Shown here: one piece after another, positions 9,120 through 18,276 of the stretch
Numbering within the stretch: position 1 is the first letter of the stretch
Layout: each line of letters starts with the position of its first letter
Origin: an uncultured Oleiphilaceae bacterium
GTDB lineage: Bacteria > Pseudomonadota > Gammaproteobacteria > Pseudomonadales > Oleiphilaceae
Assembly: GCA_913060665.1 (NCBI GenBank)
Contig: CAJXUY010000006.1
Span: 1 to 64,000, forward strand
Length of the DNA stretch: 64,000 bases
Reading direction: 5' to 3'
The notes under the pieces: model-generated
What the model saw: the letters and a program-made list of their open reading frames with translations, nothing else
Databases searched by the model: none
What the model was told of the DNA's origin: nothing
Made by a program: the position numbers and the translations under genes

Positions 9120-9382
9120 GTATCGCAATAGTCATTGCCACCACGTTGGTTTGTGTATCCTTAGTGCTCAATTTATGGCGATTATTTATAGGACCGAATA
9201 GACCTGACCGTATACTTGCACTTGATACCATGTACATTAACAGCATTGCACTCATCGTATTGTTTGGCATCTCATCAGGCACAACACTCTACTTTGAAGC
9301 CGCGCTGCTAATTGCCATGCTGGGCTTTGTTAGCACAGCTGCGATGTGCAAATACATTTTACGCGGAGACCTGATCGAATAA
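9113..9382 (+). CDS. mnhF: Mrp/Mnh antiporter subunit F
   Basis: This is an 89-residue protein with three membrane helices. The motif GPNRPDRILALD at about residues 29-40 is characteristic of MnhF/MrpF, and GFVSTAAMCKYI lies near the end. It starts within the last codons of mnhE. A 42-base gap follows before mnhG, the only real gap in the operon. Confidence 0.92.
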   Translation: MLSIAIVIATTLVCVSLVLNLWRLFIGPNRPDRILALDTMYINSIALIVLFGISSGTTLYFEAALLIAMLGFVSTAAMCKYILRGDLIE

Positions 9383-9424
9383 GGGGCCAGAGAAAAGAGA
9401 TATCATGAGAATAGATAGGACATT

Positions 9425-9787
9425 ATGATGGAATTTTGGATTGAGTTAGTAGTATCAGTGTTTCTCGTCGCGGGCGCCATTTTTGTATTTGTCGGGTCGC
9501 TTGGACTTGCAAAGCTTCCTGACTTTTACACTCGCCTTCATGCGCCTACCAAAGCCACGACGCTGGGCATGAGTTGCTTGCTTATAGCATCCATGATATT
9601 AGTGACCTATCAGCAAGGTTACTTGAGCCTTCATGAATTGCTTATCACGCTATTCTTGCTTATCACTGCACCCGTCACTGCACACATGCTGGCTAAAACT
9701 GCAATGCACCACAAGCTGGAGGTCTTGGATAAAACCTCTGATAAGGCTCTGCCACAGCGTGCTCGAGAACGAATGACACCTCAGTAA
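9425..9787 (+). CDS. mnhG: Mrp/Mnh antiporter subunit G
   Basis: This is a 120-residue subunit with three membrane helices and the signature GSLGLAKLPDFYTRLHAPTKATTLG at about residues 25-49. It closes the set A/B, C, D, E, F, G. Two ATGs are adjacent (9425 and 9428), and AGGA lies at a usable distance before both. The next gene is convergent and ends 5 bases away, with no clear terminator between. Confidence 0.92.
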   Translation: MMEFWIELVVSVFLVAGAIFVFVGSLGLAKLPDFYTRLHAPTKATTLGMSCLLIASMILVTYQQGYLSLHELLITLFLLITAPVTAHMLAKTAMHHKLEVLDKTSDKALPQRARERMTPQ

Positions 9788-9792
9788 AGATG

Positions 9793-10005
9793 CTAACCAG
9801 TCCAACTACTTTGTTGTTCATCACCAAACAAATGAGAATCTATCATTTCCACCAACTGGGTGTTTCGGCGCACTAAATCTGTGTAATAATTTAAAATTTT
9901 AAAATCTGGATACGGCTGAGCTTTTATTAACCCTATCTGCTCATGAGCTTCCGTCAACTCATCCAGTAATCTCTGCTTTTGCGCCTCAAATGTCGTCATC
10001 ATCAT
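9793..10005 (-). CDS. Small hypothetical protein
   Basis: I do not recognise this 70-residue protein. It is soluble and charged, probably helical (FEAQKQRLLDELTEAHEQIGLIK, then YTDLVRRNTQLVEMIDSHLFG). The open frame extends upstream to 10026. I set the start at the first of three consecutive ATGs (10005) because a strong GGGAGG lies about 7 bases ahead of it. That ribosome site and the amphipathic pattern support a real gene. It converges on mnhG. Confidence 0.6.
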   Translation of the reverse strand: MMMTTFEAQKQRLLDELTEAHEQIGLIKAQPYPDFKILNYYTDLVRRNTQLVEMIDSHLFGDEQQSSWTG

Positions 10006-10213
10006 GTTGCCACCTCCCGTGAACATTCACACCTCCTACTAACCTAGTCACAACGACATTCATCTTGGAGATGCACCAAGAATTATACAGTGCAACAATA
10101 ATTGTACCTGTGCACAGTTAACACTGGAGCGTAACGCTATGTAGTGATTGATTTCGGTCAGTGAGGCTATGTTACAAAGTTGGGCAGGGTTCAAAGAGAG
10201 GTCAAAGAAAGGA

Positions 10214-10251
10214 ACACAGTCAAATAACCGAATAAGATTACCTGACTGTGT
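10214..10251 (-). terminator. Hairpin behind the phosphate-binding-like gene
   Basis: ACACAGTCA and TGACTGTGT pair over 9 bases around a 20-base loop, 20 bases after the stop at 10272 on the minus strand. Only a broken T stretch follows, so it is a weak intrinsic terminator at best. Confidence 0.4.
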
Positions 10252-10271
10252 AAATAACCTAATCTAGGCGA

Positions 10272-10697
10272 TTAGAAGGTCGCTAATACTTTAACAGCAT
10301 CAGTCACGCTAGTGCTGCTGACGTAACCTATGCTACTAGCATCTGAGGAGACTTTAGCCACCACATCTGCATCACTTCCCAATTCACTAGGTGGCTGTCC
10401 TTTGCCGGTAAAGATCAACTTTGACCAGTAAGACTTTAGCTGACTAGCTGATTTACCCAATACTTTATCATTGAACTCCTCAGTGGCCGCATTACCCCCA
10501 GCCAAACTCACAGGCGTTATCTTTTGCCCACCAGGTAACCTCTTAGACTTCCCCAGAAAGATCCTACTGATATCCTTGCCGGAGGCAGTGTCAGCAACTG
10601 ATGGGTGCACTATAACCGCCACTTCAGCCCAGCTTTTAGCAACAAAAACCGAAGATAGCAGGACAACAACAACTAACCTAAACAAACTGATATTCAT
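10272..10697 (-). CDS. Small periplasmic phosphate-binding-like (PstS-like) protein
   Basis: This is a 141-residue protein with a clear signal peptide (cut near Ala24, KSWAEV). The rest resembles one lobe of a PstS-type phosphate-binding protein: DISRIFLGKSKRLPGG, a FNDKVLGKS segment, YWSKLIFTGKGQPP, and GYVSS near the end. Full PstS is more than twice this length, so this single-lobe form probably binds or senses rather than feeding an ABC importer. It lies 11 bases after the porin gene and is likely co-transcribed with it. A chemoreceptor diverges from the pair, which suggests a shared nutrient-related role. That last point is inference. Confidence 0.75.
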   Translation of the reverse strand: MNISLFRLVVVVLLSSVFVAKSWAEVAVIVHPSVADTASGKDISRIFLGKSKRLPGGQKITPVSLAGGNAATEEFNDKVLGKSASQLKSYWSKLIFTGKGQPPSELGSDADVVAKVSSDASSIGYVSSTSVTDAVKVLATF

Positions 10698-10708
10698 GTC
10701 TATCCTCC

Positions 10709-11857
10709 TTAAAATACAAAGTCGATGCCTGCCGATATAAGGTCAGCATCTGCGGTTTTATCAAGATCATCACTATAGGTGGTGTAGTCTGCTTTTAACG
10801 CTATACCCGACTCAACCTCCCATCTAACCCCTACCCCATAGATCTTACTATCTTCTTCTTTGGCCGTTACTAGCTGTTTCACTGCAGCTTGTAGTTGGGG
10901 GTTAGTTACTAGTTTATATACATCAGTGGTTGGATCAGCATCTTGTATGCCATAGGTTCCGTGTATTGTGAACTGGTTGATCCGAACGCCAGCAGAAAAA
11001 TATAGTGAGTCCTCATCACTAAGAGCATTGGGTTCATCAGACGTCGTCTGAGTATATTCAGCTAATATGAACCAGTCACCCGGGTCATACCCGATATAGG
11101 TACCAACGAATGTAATCTTTTCTTCATCAACCCTAACCTCAGACATAATAGGTTCAGGCAATACCGCTTCAAGAGCAGAAAACTCTAGTGAAGTCAAACT
11201 AAACTGTGGAACCAAGCCATAATTAGCGCCGAAGTTCAGATCATTCCAGGTAAAGTCAACATTAAAAAAATGACTCATCCCAAGTGTTAAGCTCGCGTCT
11301 GCAAGCTCTCCATCCGCAGCATAGTCTGATATATCTTCACCAATAAACTTATAAGTAAAATTAAAATCAACATCCCCTAGTGCTGTATTGTATAAGAAGC
11401 CCAAGCCATTACCCGAGTTAAAGGGGACTGAATAAACCCATTGAGGGGGACGAATCCAGTGGTAGGCGTAACCTACATCAACATAATCGGAATATTTATA
11501 AAGGTTAATACGCTGCCGACCGGCCATAACAATAAAGTTGTCAGCTGCCTGATAACTTAAATATGCCCACTCAAACACAGGCTCGAAGTCATCTACCCCT
11601 TTTGCAAGAATTTGAGCCGTCGCCGAAAACTTTTCCCCAATCGGCGCAGCAACCTGCAATGCAAATCGCGATTCATTCTGAAACGATAGGTCATTGTCAT
11701 TCCCATATAACGCTTCGTCATTGTCTAACGTTTGGGCGGCAATAATCGAACCAAAGCCATTGATGGATATCTGATCAACATCATAGGCCAAGGCAGGCAA
11801 TGCCAGTGCTGCACCTAAGACGGCAATACCCGGCATCATTTTATTTTTAATTAGCAT
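10709..11857 (-). CDS. Outer-membrane porin
   Basis: This is a 382-residue protein with a signal peptide cleaved near ALAYD. The body shows alternating beta-strand patterns: NGFGSIIAAQT, RFALQVAAPIGEKFSATAQI, FIVMAGRQRINLYKYSDYVDVGYAY. The last residues, ISAGIDFVF, end in Phe as outer-membrane barrels do. It looks like a gammaproteobacterial general or selective porin. The substrate cannot be told. It precedes the phosphate-binding-like gene in one transcript, so uptake of an anion such as phosphate is possible but unproven. Confidence 0.82.
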   Translation of the reverse strand: MLIKNKMMPGIAVLGAALALPALAYDVDQISINGFGSIIAAQTLDNDEALYGNDNDLSFQNESRFALQVAAPIGEKFSATAQILAKGVDDFEPVFEWAYLSYQAADNFIVMAGRQRINLYKYSDYVDVGYAYHWIRPPQWVYSVPFNSGNGLGFLYNTALGDVDFNFTYKFIGEDISDYAADGELADASLTLGMSHFFNVDFTWNDLNFGANYGLVPQFSLTSLEFSALEAVLPEPIMSEVRVDEEKITFVGTYIGYDPGDWFILAEYTQTTSDEPNALSDEDSLYFSAGVRINQFTIHGTYGIQDADPTTDVYKLVTNPQLQAAVKQLVTAKEEDSKIYGVGVRWEVESGIALKADYTTYSDDLDKTADADLISAGIDFVF

Positions 11858-12034
11858 TTATTTACTCCTGAGTAGTCATCTCTCTCGACTTATAAGGAAA
11901 GTAGCGAAGCCTACTTTTGTCAATTAAAAAATGAGATATATTTCATTTAGTTATTGGACGAATTTCGACACATAAACTACATTTTTATACAAAACCATAT
12001 AAAAATATCCCATACCTTAATTTCAGGATTCAAA

Positions 12035-13654
12035 ATGAGCTGGTTCAAAAACCTTAAAATCTTTTACAAGATTATGTTGATTCTGGGTGTCTATGTTATT
12101 GCTCTGGCCATTAACACCACCATTGGTGTTAATTCTCTGCTATCAACTCAAGATCACTTGATTAAGCTAGAGCAGAAGATTTACGACTCAGTCCGGCTGG
12201 CAACGGTCAATGACACACTCTTAAAGCGTGCCGATGAACTGCTCACCCAAGCGGTTAGCTTTTCCGAAGACGAGTTAAAACTTCAAGGCATTGAAAGTAT
12301 TAACCAGTTGGTTAAAAATTTAAAGCAGTTGAAACAGATCGACACAGAGCGACTGATAGAGTTAGAGGATATTGACAGTAATGTTAAGAAATATCAGGCA
12401 ATCTCCGTTCCTCTAGTAGAGGCTATGCTCAGTGATGAAGCCGATTTTTCGGTATTACAAAGTAAAATCAAAACCAAAGCTGAGCTATTTAAAGCTACTA
12501 ATCAAGCCCTTACACACTACCAGGAAATCATTAGTAATGAGTTTAAAGTCACCGTTGGCAAGGCAGTAGCGAGTGGCGAAGACGCCCTATACACCAGCAG
12601 TGCTATCAGCGCGATATTTTTTGTTATATTAGCGCTTTTTATTACTTACATAGCATCTGCGATCAGTAGTACCGCCAACCAGCTAAACGGTTCGCTAAAA
12701 GAACTATCTGAAGGAGAGGGTGAACTGAGCCAGCGTATTCCGATTAACGGCCGTGATGAGCTCGGGTCGGCAGCGTCTAACTTCAATAACTTTATGGATA
12801 AGTTAGGCGGCATTGTACGTAGTATTATGAATGTCTCTAACCCGCTACTTGAAACCGCCAATGACCTAGACTCAAACACGCAGCAAGTCAGAAATGTTAC
12901 CGAACAGCTAGGGGTCAAAGCCCGCGAAGCCAAGCAGGCAATGGATGAGATCACGCAGTCGATTTCTGAAATTAGTACATCGGCCTCTGATGCCAGTGTA
13001 GCGATGCAAGATACCGAGGATCGTACTAATAAGGGCTTGGAGATTGTCACGACCACTATTTCCAACTCCAAGGACCTCAATACTCAAATTATTAACGCGG
13101 CTGAATTGGTCGAAAGACTCGCGAAAGACACTGAAAACGTCGCTAATATACTTGATGTTATCTCTACTATCGCCGAACAGACCAATTTACTGGCGCTAAA
13201 TGCGGCGATTGAGGCGGCTCGTGCAGGTGAACAGGGTCGAGGATTTGCAGTGGTTGCTGACGAGGTACGAGCGTTGGCATCCAAAACTGGCGATGCAACT
13301 ACCGAGATACGCAATGTCCTGAACCGTCTTGAAGAAGCTGCAGTGTCGACTGTTGGCGCCATGCAGTCAGCTAAAGGGCAATCAGAGATGAGTGAAAACT
13401 GCGCGATTGAAACCGGTGATTATCTAGAGCAGATAAAAAACCAGGTAGAGCAGGTTAATGGAATGAACATGACCATCGCAGCTGCCACTGAAGAACAAAC
13501 CATGGTAGTCGCAAGTGTCAGTGAAATTATCACCGCAATGGTTGAGTCAGTAGAATCAACGGAAGTCTCATTTGGCGAACTAACCGTACTGGCCAATAAA
13601 CTGCTCAGCGCGTCTGATTCACTGAAAGGTTCAACATCACAGTTTAAATTATAA
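12035..13654 (+). CDS. Methyl-accepting chemotaxis protein
   Basis: This is a transmembrane chemoreceptor. One membrane helix lies at about residues 9-29, a helical periplasmic sensor at about 30-185, a second helix at about 188-212, HAMP at about 213-265, and a long cytoplasmic coiled coil to the end. The signalling tip [35 protein letters not shown] is complete. ATG 12035 is preferred over the upstream TTG at 11954 because AGGA lies 6 bases before it and it gives a normal MCP N-terminus; the product is 539 residues. There is no CheB/CheR-binding pentapeptide at the C-terminus. It is divergent from the porin and phosphate-binding-like pair. Confidence 0.92.
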   Translation: MSWFKNLKIFYKIMLILGVYVIALAINTTIGVNSLLSTQDHLIKLEQKIYDSVRLATVNDTLLKRADELLTQAVSFSEDELKLQGIESINQLVKNLKQLKQIDTERLIELEDIDSNVKKYQAISVPLVEAMLSDEADFSVLQSKIKTKAELFKATNQALTHYQEIISNEFKVTVGKAVASGEDALYTSSAISAIFFVILALFITYIASAISSTANQLNGSLKELSEGEGELSQRIPINGRDELGSAASNFNNFMDKLGGIVRSIMNVSNPLLETANDLDSNTQQVRNVTEQLGVKAREAKQAMDEITQSISEISTSASDASVAMQDTEDRTNKGLEIVTTTISNSKDLNTQIINAAELVERLAKDTENVANILDVISTIAEQTNLLALNAAIEAARAGEQGRGFAVVADEVRALASKTGDATTEIRNVLNRLEEAAVSTVGAMQSAKGQSEMSENCAIETGDYLEQIKNQVEQVNGMNMTIAAATEEQTMVVASVSEIITAMVESVESTEVSFGELTVLANKLLSASDSLKGSTSQFKL

Positions 13655-13693
13655 TTTTCTTCAACCCTTATTTATAGAACCCCACCTTCAATT

Positions 13694-13741
13694 AAATCCT
13701 ACTGTCACTCCCCCTCTTCACGGGAATGACAGTAGGGATTT
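13694..13741. terminator. Bidirectional-looking hairpin between convergent genes
   Basis: AAATCCTACTGTCA and TGACAGTAGGGATTT pair over 14 bases with one bulge. The hairpin sits between the chemoreceptor and a convergent small gene whose stop it touches. The flanking A and T runs within the arms allow it to work both ways. Confidence 0.65.
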
Positions 13742-13958
13742 AACGCGCAGCTCGATCAGCCATTTCCCAATCACGCATAAAATGTTGTTTCTGATCTATC
13801 AGCTTTTGATAAACAGAAATAATCACTTCTCGATTTTGACTGGGGGAGTGCTGTAATTGGTTCACCCGCTGCTGAAGTTCAACCACTTCATTTACCAAGC
13901 GACTTTTGACATGATTCCGATAAGAATCAAATTGATATATGTTCGGCGTAATATTCAT
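13740..13958 (-). CDS. Small hypothetical protein
   Basis: I do not recognise this 72-residue protein. It has no membrane segment or signal peptide. The centre (VNEVVELQQRVNQLQHS) has a heptad-like pattern and may form a coiled coil, and the rest is basic and aromatic. A GGGAAGTGAG stretch lies just before the ATG. The stop lies in the shared hairpin with the chemoreceptor. It is similar in style to the small helical protein at 9793-10005 but not obviously related. Confidence 0.55.
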   Translation of the reverse strand: MNITPNIYQFDSYRNHVKSRLVNEVVELQQRVNQLQHSPSQNREVIISVYQKLIDQKQHFMRDWEMADRAAR

Positions 13959-14186
13959 AACTCACTTCCCTTTTGAGTAATGCCATCTAAATCATTTAGA
14001 TTGTTGTTATTGTTTTTATACTGACTAATCAGTTATCGAACTATTGTTATTTCGATCTCCATTCGGAGTATAAAGTGTCAGTTTGAAAATTTCACCACTA
14101 TTCGTACAAAAAACACACATTTTTCTATAATTATGACTACTTTATGTACTACTTATCTCTGTTTAGACAGTATACGGCACCGTAAA

Positions 14187-14219
14187 CCACTTTGAACGTC
14201 ACTACGATGGACAAAGTGG
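14187..14219. other. Hairpin beside the yfcC fragment
   Basis: CCACTTTG and CAAAGTGG pair over 8 bases around a 17-base loop, just after the fragment's stop codon. Only TTT follows on the minus strand. It may be the old terminator of the lost gene and now of the V-ATPase operon. Confidence 0.4.
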
Positions 14220-14226
14220 CCGATAC

Positions 14227-14508
14227 TTAAGGGGACCAACTAACAATGACACCTATCTTTAACGTCGCCATAATGAGGGCTGTAATCATTAACATTAGAG
14301 GCCAAATAAACTTAAGCCATCGCTCATAGGGCACACGTCCAATAGCCAGACCGCCCATCACAACAGCAAATGTTGGGTTAATTAAATTAACTAATCCACT
14401 GGCCGACTGGAATGCGGTCACCGCTAAATGGCTCGCAACACCGGAAAACTCTGCTAATGGAGCCATAATAGGCATAGAGAGAACGGCTAATACTGGCTGC
14501 TTCGTTAT
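14227..14508 (-). pseudogene. Decayed YfcC-family transporter, C-terminal fragment
   Basis: About 94 codons of open frame encode the last part of a YfcC/arginine-ornithine-type carrier. The tell-tale stretch is FQSASGLVNLINPT, followed by VVMGGLAIGRVPYERWLKF and a final membrane helix. Intact family members are about 500 residues with a dozen helices. In-frame TGA lies immediately upstream (14509-14511), and no more of the gene is seen before the V-ATPase A gene at 14525. So some 80 percent of it is deleted. The next gene upstream on the same strand is atpA, so the fragment probably sits in the tail of that transcript. Confidence 0.75.
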
Positions 14509-14524
14509 TCAATATGGAAACCTT

Positions 14525-16432
14525 CTATAGAACGTCTACTTGCTCTTGTGGCTTACTTGGCACCGAAGACTGCGTCGTTGACTCTGTTAATAAACCATCT
14601 ATCTGGTGCAGATGTTTTTTATAGGCATCACTATTCATTTCTGAATAGTTCAAGTTTTTGAAGGTATCGGTCATGCGGCTAAACCAACGCCGGATCACTG
14701 CTTTTGACTCAAATACCATTTGAGTATCAACTATTTTCACCAACAGTGAAAAGCTATGTTTCTGGCGCTCAATACTGGTTGAAACATCCACCGAATCAAA
14801 TGCATCTTGCTGCAGATAAACCATATCCACCAAGGTCGATTTTTGTTGAGTCACAAAATCATCCTGACTGACACCCTCTTCCCCCGTCACCTGCATCATG
14901 CGGGATATTTCATCCCCTCTAATCAGCAAGCCATTGATATGTTCAACCCCAGCTAGCCAAGAAGCACCCATATTCTCTAAAAACCAAGGCGCTAATTGTT
15001 CGGTGTAACGGCTCCATGATTGCAACGGGTCAACCGCTGGATAAAAGCGCTTGTAGGCACGGTCATAACTTAGCCCCAAAAACGTTTTAACGGTATTCAA
15101 CGTGCCTTGAGTAACCGGCTCTTCAAAGTTTCCGCCAGCAGGCGATACGGTACCAATAAGTGTTAACGAGCCTTGACTATTGTCATTGGTTTTAATAACG
15201 CCTGCTCGTTCATATAAGTTACGTATAGATGATTCCAAGTACGCGGGGAATGCCTCTTCACCCGGTATCTCTTCTAACCGTCCAGAGGTTTCTCTCATCG
15301 CTTGTGCCCAACGAGATGTAGAATCGGCTATTAGCAATACTTCGTACCCCATTTGGCGATAATACTCTCCTAGTGTCACGCCGGTATAAATAGACGCCTC
15401 GCGCGCAGCAACAGGCATGGATGAGGTATTGCAAATAATAATGGTACGATCCATCAGTGTGCCGCCGGTATGAGGATCTTGTAGTTGCGGAAATTCGGTG
15501 ATTGTTTCAACCACTTCACCGGCTCGCTCTCCACAGGCCACCACGATCACAATATCAACATCCGAGTAGCGTGAAATAAGGTTTTGCAGTACGGTTTTCC
15601 CTGCACCGAATGGACCTGGAATACAGCCCGTTCCGCCTTTTGCAATCGGGAAAAATGTGTCGATCAGCCTCAGCGTCGTGATCATAGGCGAATTGGGATA
15701 TTGCCGTTCGCTACTACCACTTTTTATCAAATTAGCAGGTAACGGCATACGTACTGGCCAACGCTGTACCATAGAGACATCGTGTAGCTTGCCTTTATCA
15801 TCACGGAGTCTGGCAATGACGGTTTCAATGGGGAAAGTACCTTCTTGAATCCACTCAATCGTGAGTGTGCCCCGCAACATAAAGGGCACCATAATTTTGT
15901 GATTAAAGCGTCCTTCTTGCACAGTGCCTAGAACATCGCCTGGCTGCACTTGATCTTCAACCCGTCCTTTTGCTGAAAAGGCCCATTTTGAGTTACGATC
16001 TAACGCTGCAGCCACTTCTCCGCGCAACAAAAACTTTCCGTTCATCACCTCTAAGCGGTGCAGCGGGTTTTGCAACCCGTCATACACTTGCCTCAATAAG
16101 CCCGGCCCTAACTCAACCGACAATAGCTGACCGCTTTGCTCAACCGGATCACCTATGGATACGCCCGTAGTGTCTTCATACACCTGAACATCCGCGCGTT
16201 TGCCTCTTACCCTGAGTATTTCTGCTTTTAGCTTCTCCTGCTTACCTGCTCCACTGGGCTTAGGGCAGATAAACACCACTTCGTTTTTGACCAACGCAAT
16301 GGTATCTTCGCCTTTCTCTAAGGTCTCGATAGTCACCACATCATCACTCACAGACACAACACGAGCCGAGGCAGAAATGATATCGTTTTCGGCTGCTTCC
16401 TCACTTATGCTGGTATTTTCAGTCCCGCTCAT
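14525..16432 (-). CDS. ntpA: V/A-type ATPase catalytic subunit A
   Basis: This is the nucleotide-hydrolysing subunit of a rotary V/A-type ATPase. The P-loop GPFGAGKT is at residues 273-280, the acidic catalytic ACGERAGEVVE stretch follows near 310, and DSTSRWAQAMRE lies near 375. The long non-homologous region typical of A subunits (residues 120-210) is present and separates it from F1-beta. At 635 residues it is a little longer than usual; the N-terminal 20 and the C-terminal 20 look like extensions. Its ATG overlaps the stop of the DUF2764 gene (ATGA). It is the last gene of the operon, whereas A normally precedes B. Confidence 0.93.
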   Translation of the reverse strand: MSGTENTSISEEAAENDIISASARVVSVSDDVVTIETLEKGEDTIALVKNEVVFICPKPSGAGKQEKLKAEILRVRGKRADVQVYEDTTGVSIGDPVEQSGQLLSVELGPGLLRQVYDGLQNPLHRLEVMNGKFLLRGEVAAALDRNSKWAFSAKGRVEDQVQPGDVLGTVQEGRFNHKIMVPFMLRGTLTIEWIQEGTFPIETVIARLRDDKGKLHDVSMVQRWPVRMPLPANLIKSGSSERQYPNSPMITTLRLIDTFFPIAKGGTGCIPGPFGAGKTVLQNLISRYSDVDIVIVVACGERAGEVVETITEFPQLQDPHTGGTLMDRTIIICNTSSMPVAAREASIYTGVTLGEYYRQMGYEVLLIADSTSRWAQAMRETSGRLEEIPGEEAFPAYLESSIRNLYERAGVIKTNDNSQGSLTLIGTVSPAGGNFEEPVTQGTLNTVKTFLGLSYDRAYKRFYPAVDPLQSWSRYTEQLAPWFLENMGASWLAGVEHINGLLIRGDEISRMMQVTGEEGVSQDDFVTQQKSTLVDMVYLQQDAFDSVDVSTSIERQKHSFSLLVKIVDTQMVFESKAVIRRWFSRMTDTFKNLNYSEMNSDAYKKHLHQIDGLLTESTTQSSVPSKPQEQVDVL

Positions 16433-17124
16433 GACATTGCCCTCAATTCTGCTAACGGTTGTTTCAACCCGTTCTGTACCAGTTGTTCAAAGTGTTGTTT
16501 TGCGACATCCGCGTTATAGCGACACCACCGATCTACCAGATCCCATTTCATCGAGTACAGCCACACATCTGACAGCGAATATTGATCATCGGCTTGCAAA
16601 CTTGAGTAATAGTTCCACTCGGTAGTTAACAAGTGTCGTTCAAGCCCATAACTGTCTCCCGCCTCTAATAGTTCTCTAGCATCTATCAACCATAGAAAAC
16701 GCGATTCCAATTTAAAGGTCGGGTGATTCCAGTTATTAATAATATGGCCGACGTAATGGCCAAATCCCCACACGGTATTGTTATCTGGTGCGGGTAACTG
16801 TCGCTTTCGGCGTCTCAGTGCAGACATGATAGTACGCAGATCCATCCGCCACATCTGCCACTCTCTTATATCCGATGGCCCTAACTCATCCATCAACCTG
16901 TTGGCCTGCCGAACCAGCTTTTCATCGGTATCTTCAAGAGAAATCTGCCCCCAATAAAAGGTGGAAGCTAGTTTTTTCATTAGCGCCCGAGACTCAAAAT
17001 CCAGCATATTCAGCCGTTTCCGGAACTGAATAGCGGTAATGGGTGGTCGCTTGCGTATAAAAGGATTTTCCAAATACGGTAGCGAACAGAGTAAATCAAT
17101 ATAACGAGCGTTCGGATTCGTCAT
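16429..17124 (-). CDS. DUF2764 family, V-ATPase-associated protein
   Basis: This is a 231-residue soluble, mostly helical protein that matches the DUF2764 family found only inside V/A-ATPase operons of chlamydiae, spirochaetes and some Bacteroidetes. The start YIDLLCSLPYLENPF and the WQMWRMDLRTIMSALRRR region are typical. In those operons it takes the place of subunit C (the d-type central stalk connector), and no other C subunit is present here. A role as stalk connector is therefore an inference from position. It starts 3 bases after the E gene and its stop overlaps the A start. Confidence 0.8.
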   Translation of the reverse strand: MTNPNARYIDLLCSLPYLENPFIRKRPPITAIQFRKRLNMLDFESRALMKKLASTFYWGQISLEDTDEKLVRQANRLMDELGPSDIREWQMWRMDLRTIMSALRRRKRQLPAPDNNTVWGFGHYVGHIINNWNHPTFKLESRFLWLIDARELLEAGDSYGLERHLLTTEWNYYSSLQADDQYSLSDVWLYSMKWDLVDRWCRYNADVAKQHFEQLVQNGLKQPLAELRAMS

Positions 17125-17127
17125 AGG

Positions 17128-17805
17128 TTATCCAACAACACCTTCTAGGATCGCTCTAAAGCGTGGTTGTAAGTGTTGAAGTAACATTTCCGATAACGAA
17201 CTATCCGTCATCTCTACACTCACCTCACCCTCCTTTAGCAAAAATGTCAAACCATTACTAATGTTCTTGTCGATCCGTATATCAACACCGTTACTCAGCA
17301 TTTTTTTAGCGGTATCTGACACTAACTCTACCAACGGACCATGCTCCAATAGCTTTGGATCTTCACGTAGTTCGTTTATCCCTTTAACTTTGGCAGGCAA
17401 TATGATGGTCACACCTTCATCCGGGATATTGGTCTTTGACAGAGCAGAGATCAGCAACGATTTAAGGGTATTTGGGTCTTGAAGTTCTTGGGAGACCAGT
17501 TTTCGAAGCTGTTCAGAGAACTGGATAGACAACTCATCTTTGAGTTTTAACTTAATATCTCTGAGTGCCAGCCCCAACGCATCTTTACCCGCATCTTTGA
17601 CAAACGAGGCATGTTGCTCAGCCTCTTTACGAATAGCGTCTGCTTCTTCTTTCGCTTGTTTAATAATCCACTCGGCTCGCTGCTCGGCATCTTCGACAAT
17701 ACGCGTGCCTTTATCCTTACCGGCATTGACCCCCTTCTCTCGAAGTTGATCAATCAGCTCTTGTACACCACTGGCTGACTGTTTTGTATCTAAGGACTGT
17801 GACAT
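17128..17805 (-). CDS. ntpE: V/A-type ATPase subunit E (peripheral stalk)
   Basis: This is a 225-residue protein. An N-terminal coiled coil rich in Ala, Glu and Lys (about residues 25-75, DAEQRAEWIIKQAKEEADAIRKEAEQH) leads to a compact C-terminal domain from about 105. This is the layout of the E stalk subunit that ties the catalytic head to subunit I. No separate G/H partner is found in the operon, so E may homodimerise or pair with a protein encoded elsewhere. The start is preceded by GGAGAGG. It follows K by 24 bases. Confidence 0.85.
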   Translation of the reverse strand: MSQSLDTKQSASGVQELIDQLREKGVNAGKDKGTRIVEDAEQRAEWIIKQAKEEADAIRKEAEQHASFVKDAGKDALGLALRDIKLKLKDELSIQFSEQLRKLVSQELQDPNTLKSLLISALSKTNIPDEGVTIILPAKVKGINELREDPKLLEHGPLVELVSDTAKKMLSNGVDIRIDKNISNGLTFLLKEGEVSVEMTDSSLSEMLLQHLQPRFRAILEGVVG

Positions 17806-17829
17806 TTCAACCTCTCCTCTTTACCGGTT

Positions 17830-18276
17830 TCAGGCAGGTATTGAACCAGCGAGCACCAACGCAAATACAAATGCAAATACCGCGAACCCTTCAACAATCG
17901 CAGCAGGTGCGATTGCCAACCCAAAAATTTCTGGTTTGTTTTTGGCCGCGTTGATCGCCGCTACCAGCGCCTGACCTTGATAAACGGCACTCAGCATCAA
18001 TGCCAACCCGGTCAGCAACCCAATGGCAAAAATTCCCGGCGCATTACCTGCGGTAATTTCACGATTAAGGGTAAACATCACCACAATCCCCAAAATAACC
18101 TGCGTCGACGGCATAGCAGACAAACCAATATATTTACCGTAACCACTCTCGGTATCCAGTAATGCGCCTGCCGCTGCCTGTCCTGCCCGCGCACAGCCAT
18201 AGCTACTACCAATAGCGCCGAGCGCGGTAGGCGCAAATATACCCAGCCACCCCAAAGCAATTACGAATTGTTCCAT
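17830..18276 (-). CDS. ntpK: V/A-type ATPase subunit K (c-ring proteolipid)
   Basis: This is a 148-residue proteolipid with four membrane helices, a tandem repeat of the two-helix c unit. The ion-carrying Glu129 lies in helix 4 (AAIVEGFAVFAF). Helix 2 lacks a carboxylate but has Thr58 and Gln59 in MPSTQ, and helix 3 has Gln100 in VYQGQ. These align by motif with the sodium ligands known from Enterococcus hirae NtpK (Thr64, Gln65, Gln110, Glu139), so sodium coupling is predicted. The Tyr that supports the Glu in NtpK is Leu62 here. The start overlaps the end of subunit I by 16 bases. Confidence 0.92.
   Translation of the reverse strand: MEQFVIALGWLGIFAPTALGAIGSSYGCARAGQAAAGALLDTESGYGKYIGLSAMPSTQVILGIVVMFTLNREITAGNAPGIFAIGLLTGLALMLSAVYQGQALVAAINAAKNKPEIFGLAIAPAAIVEGFAVFAFVFALVLAGSIPA

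Noticed and set aside
3948-9787. Respiratory complex I (nuo) genes
   Set aside because: The NuoL/N/K-like subunits are accompanied by the E, F and G subunits specific to Mrp, and no nuoA-J genes are present.
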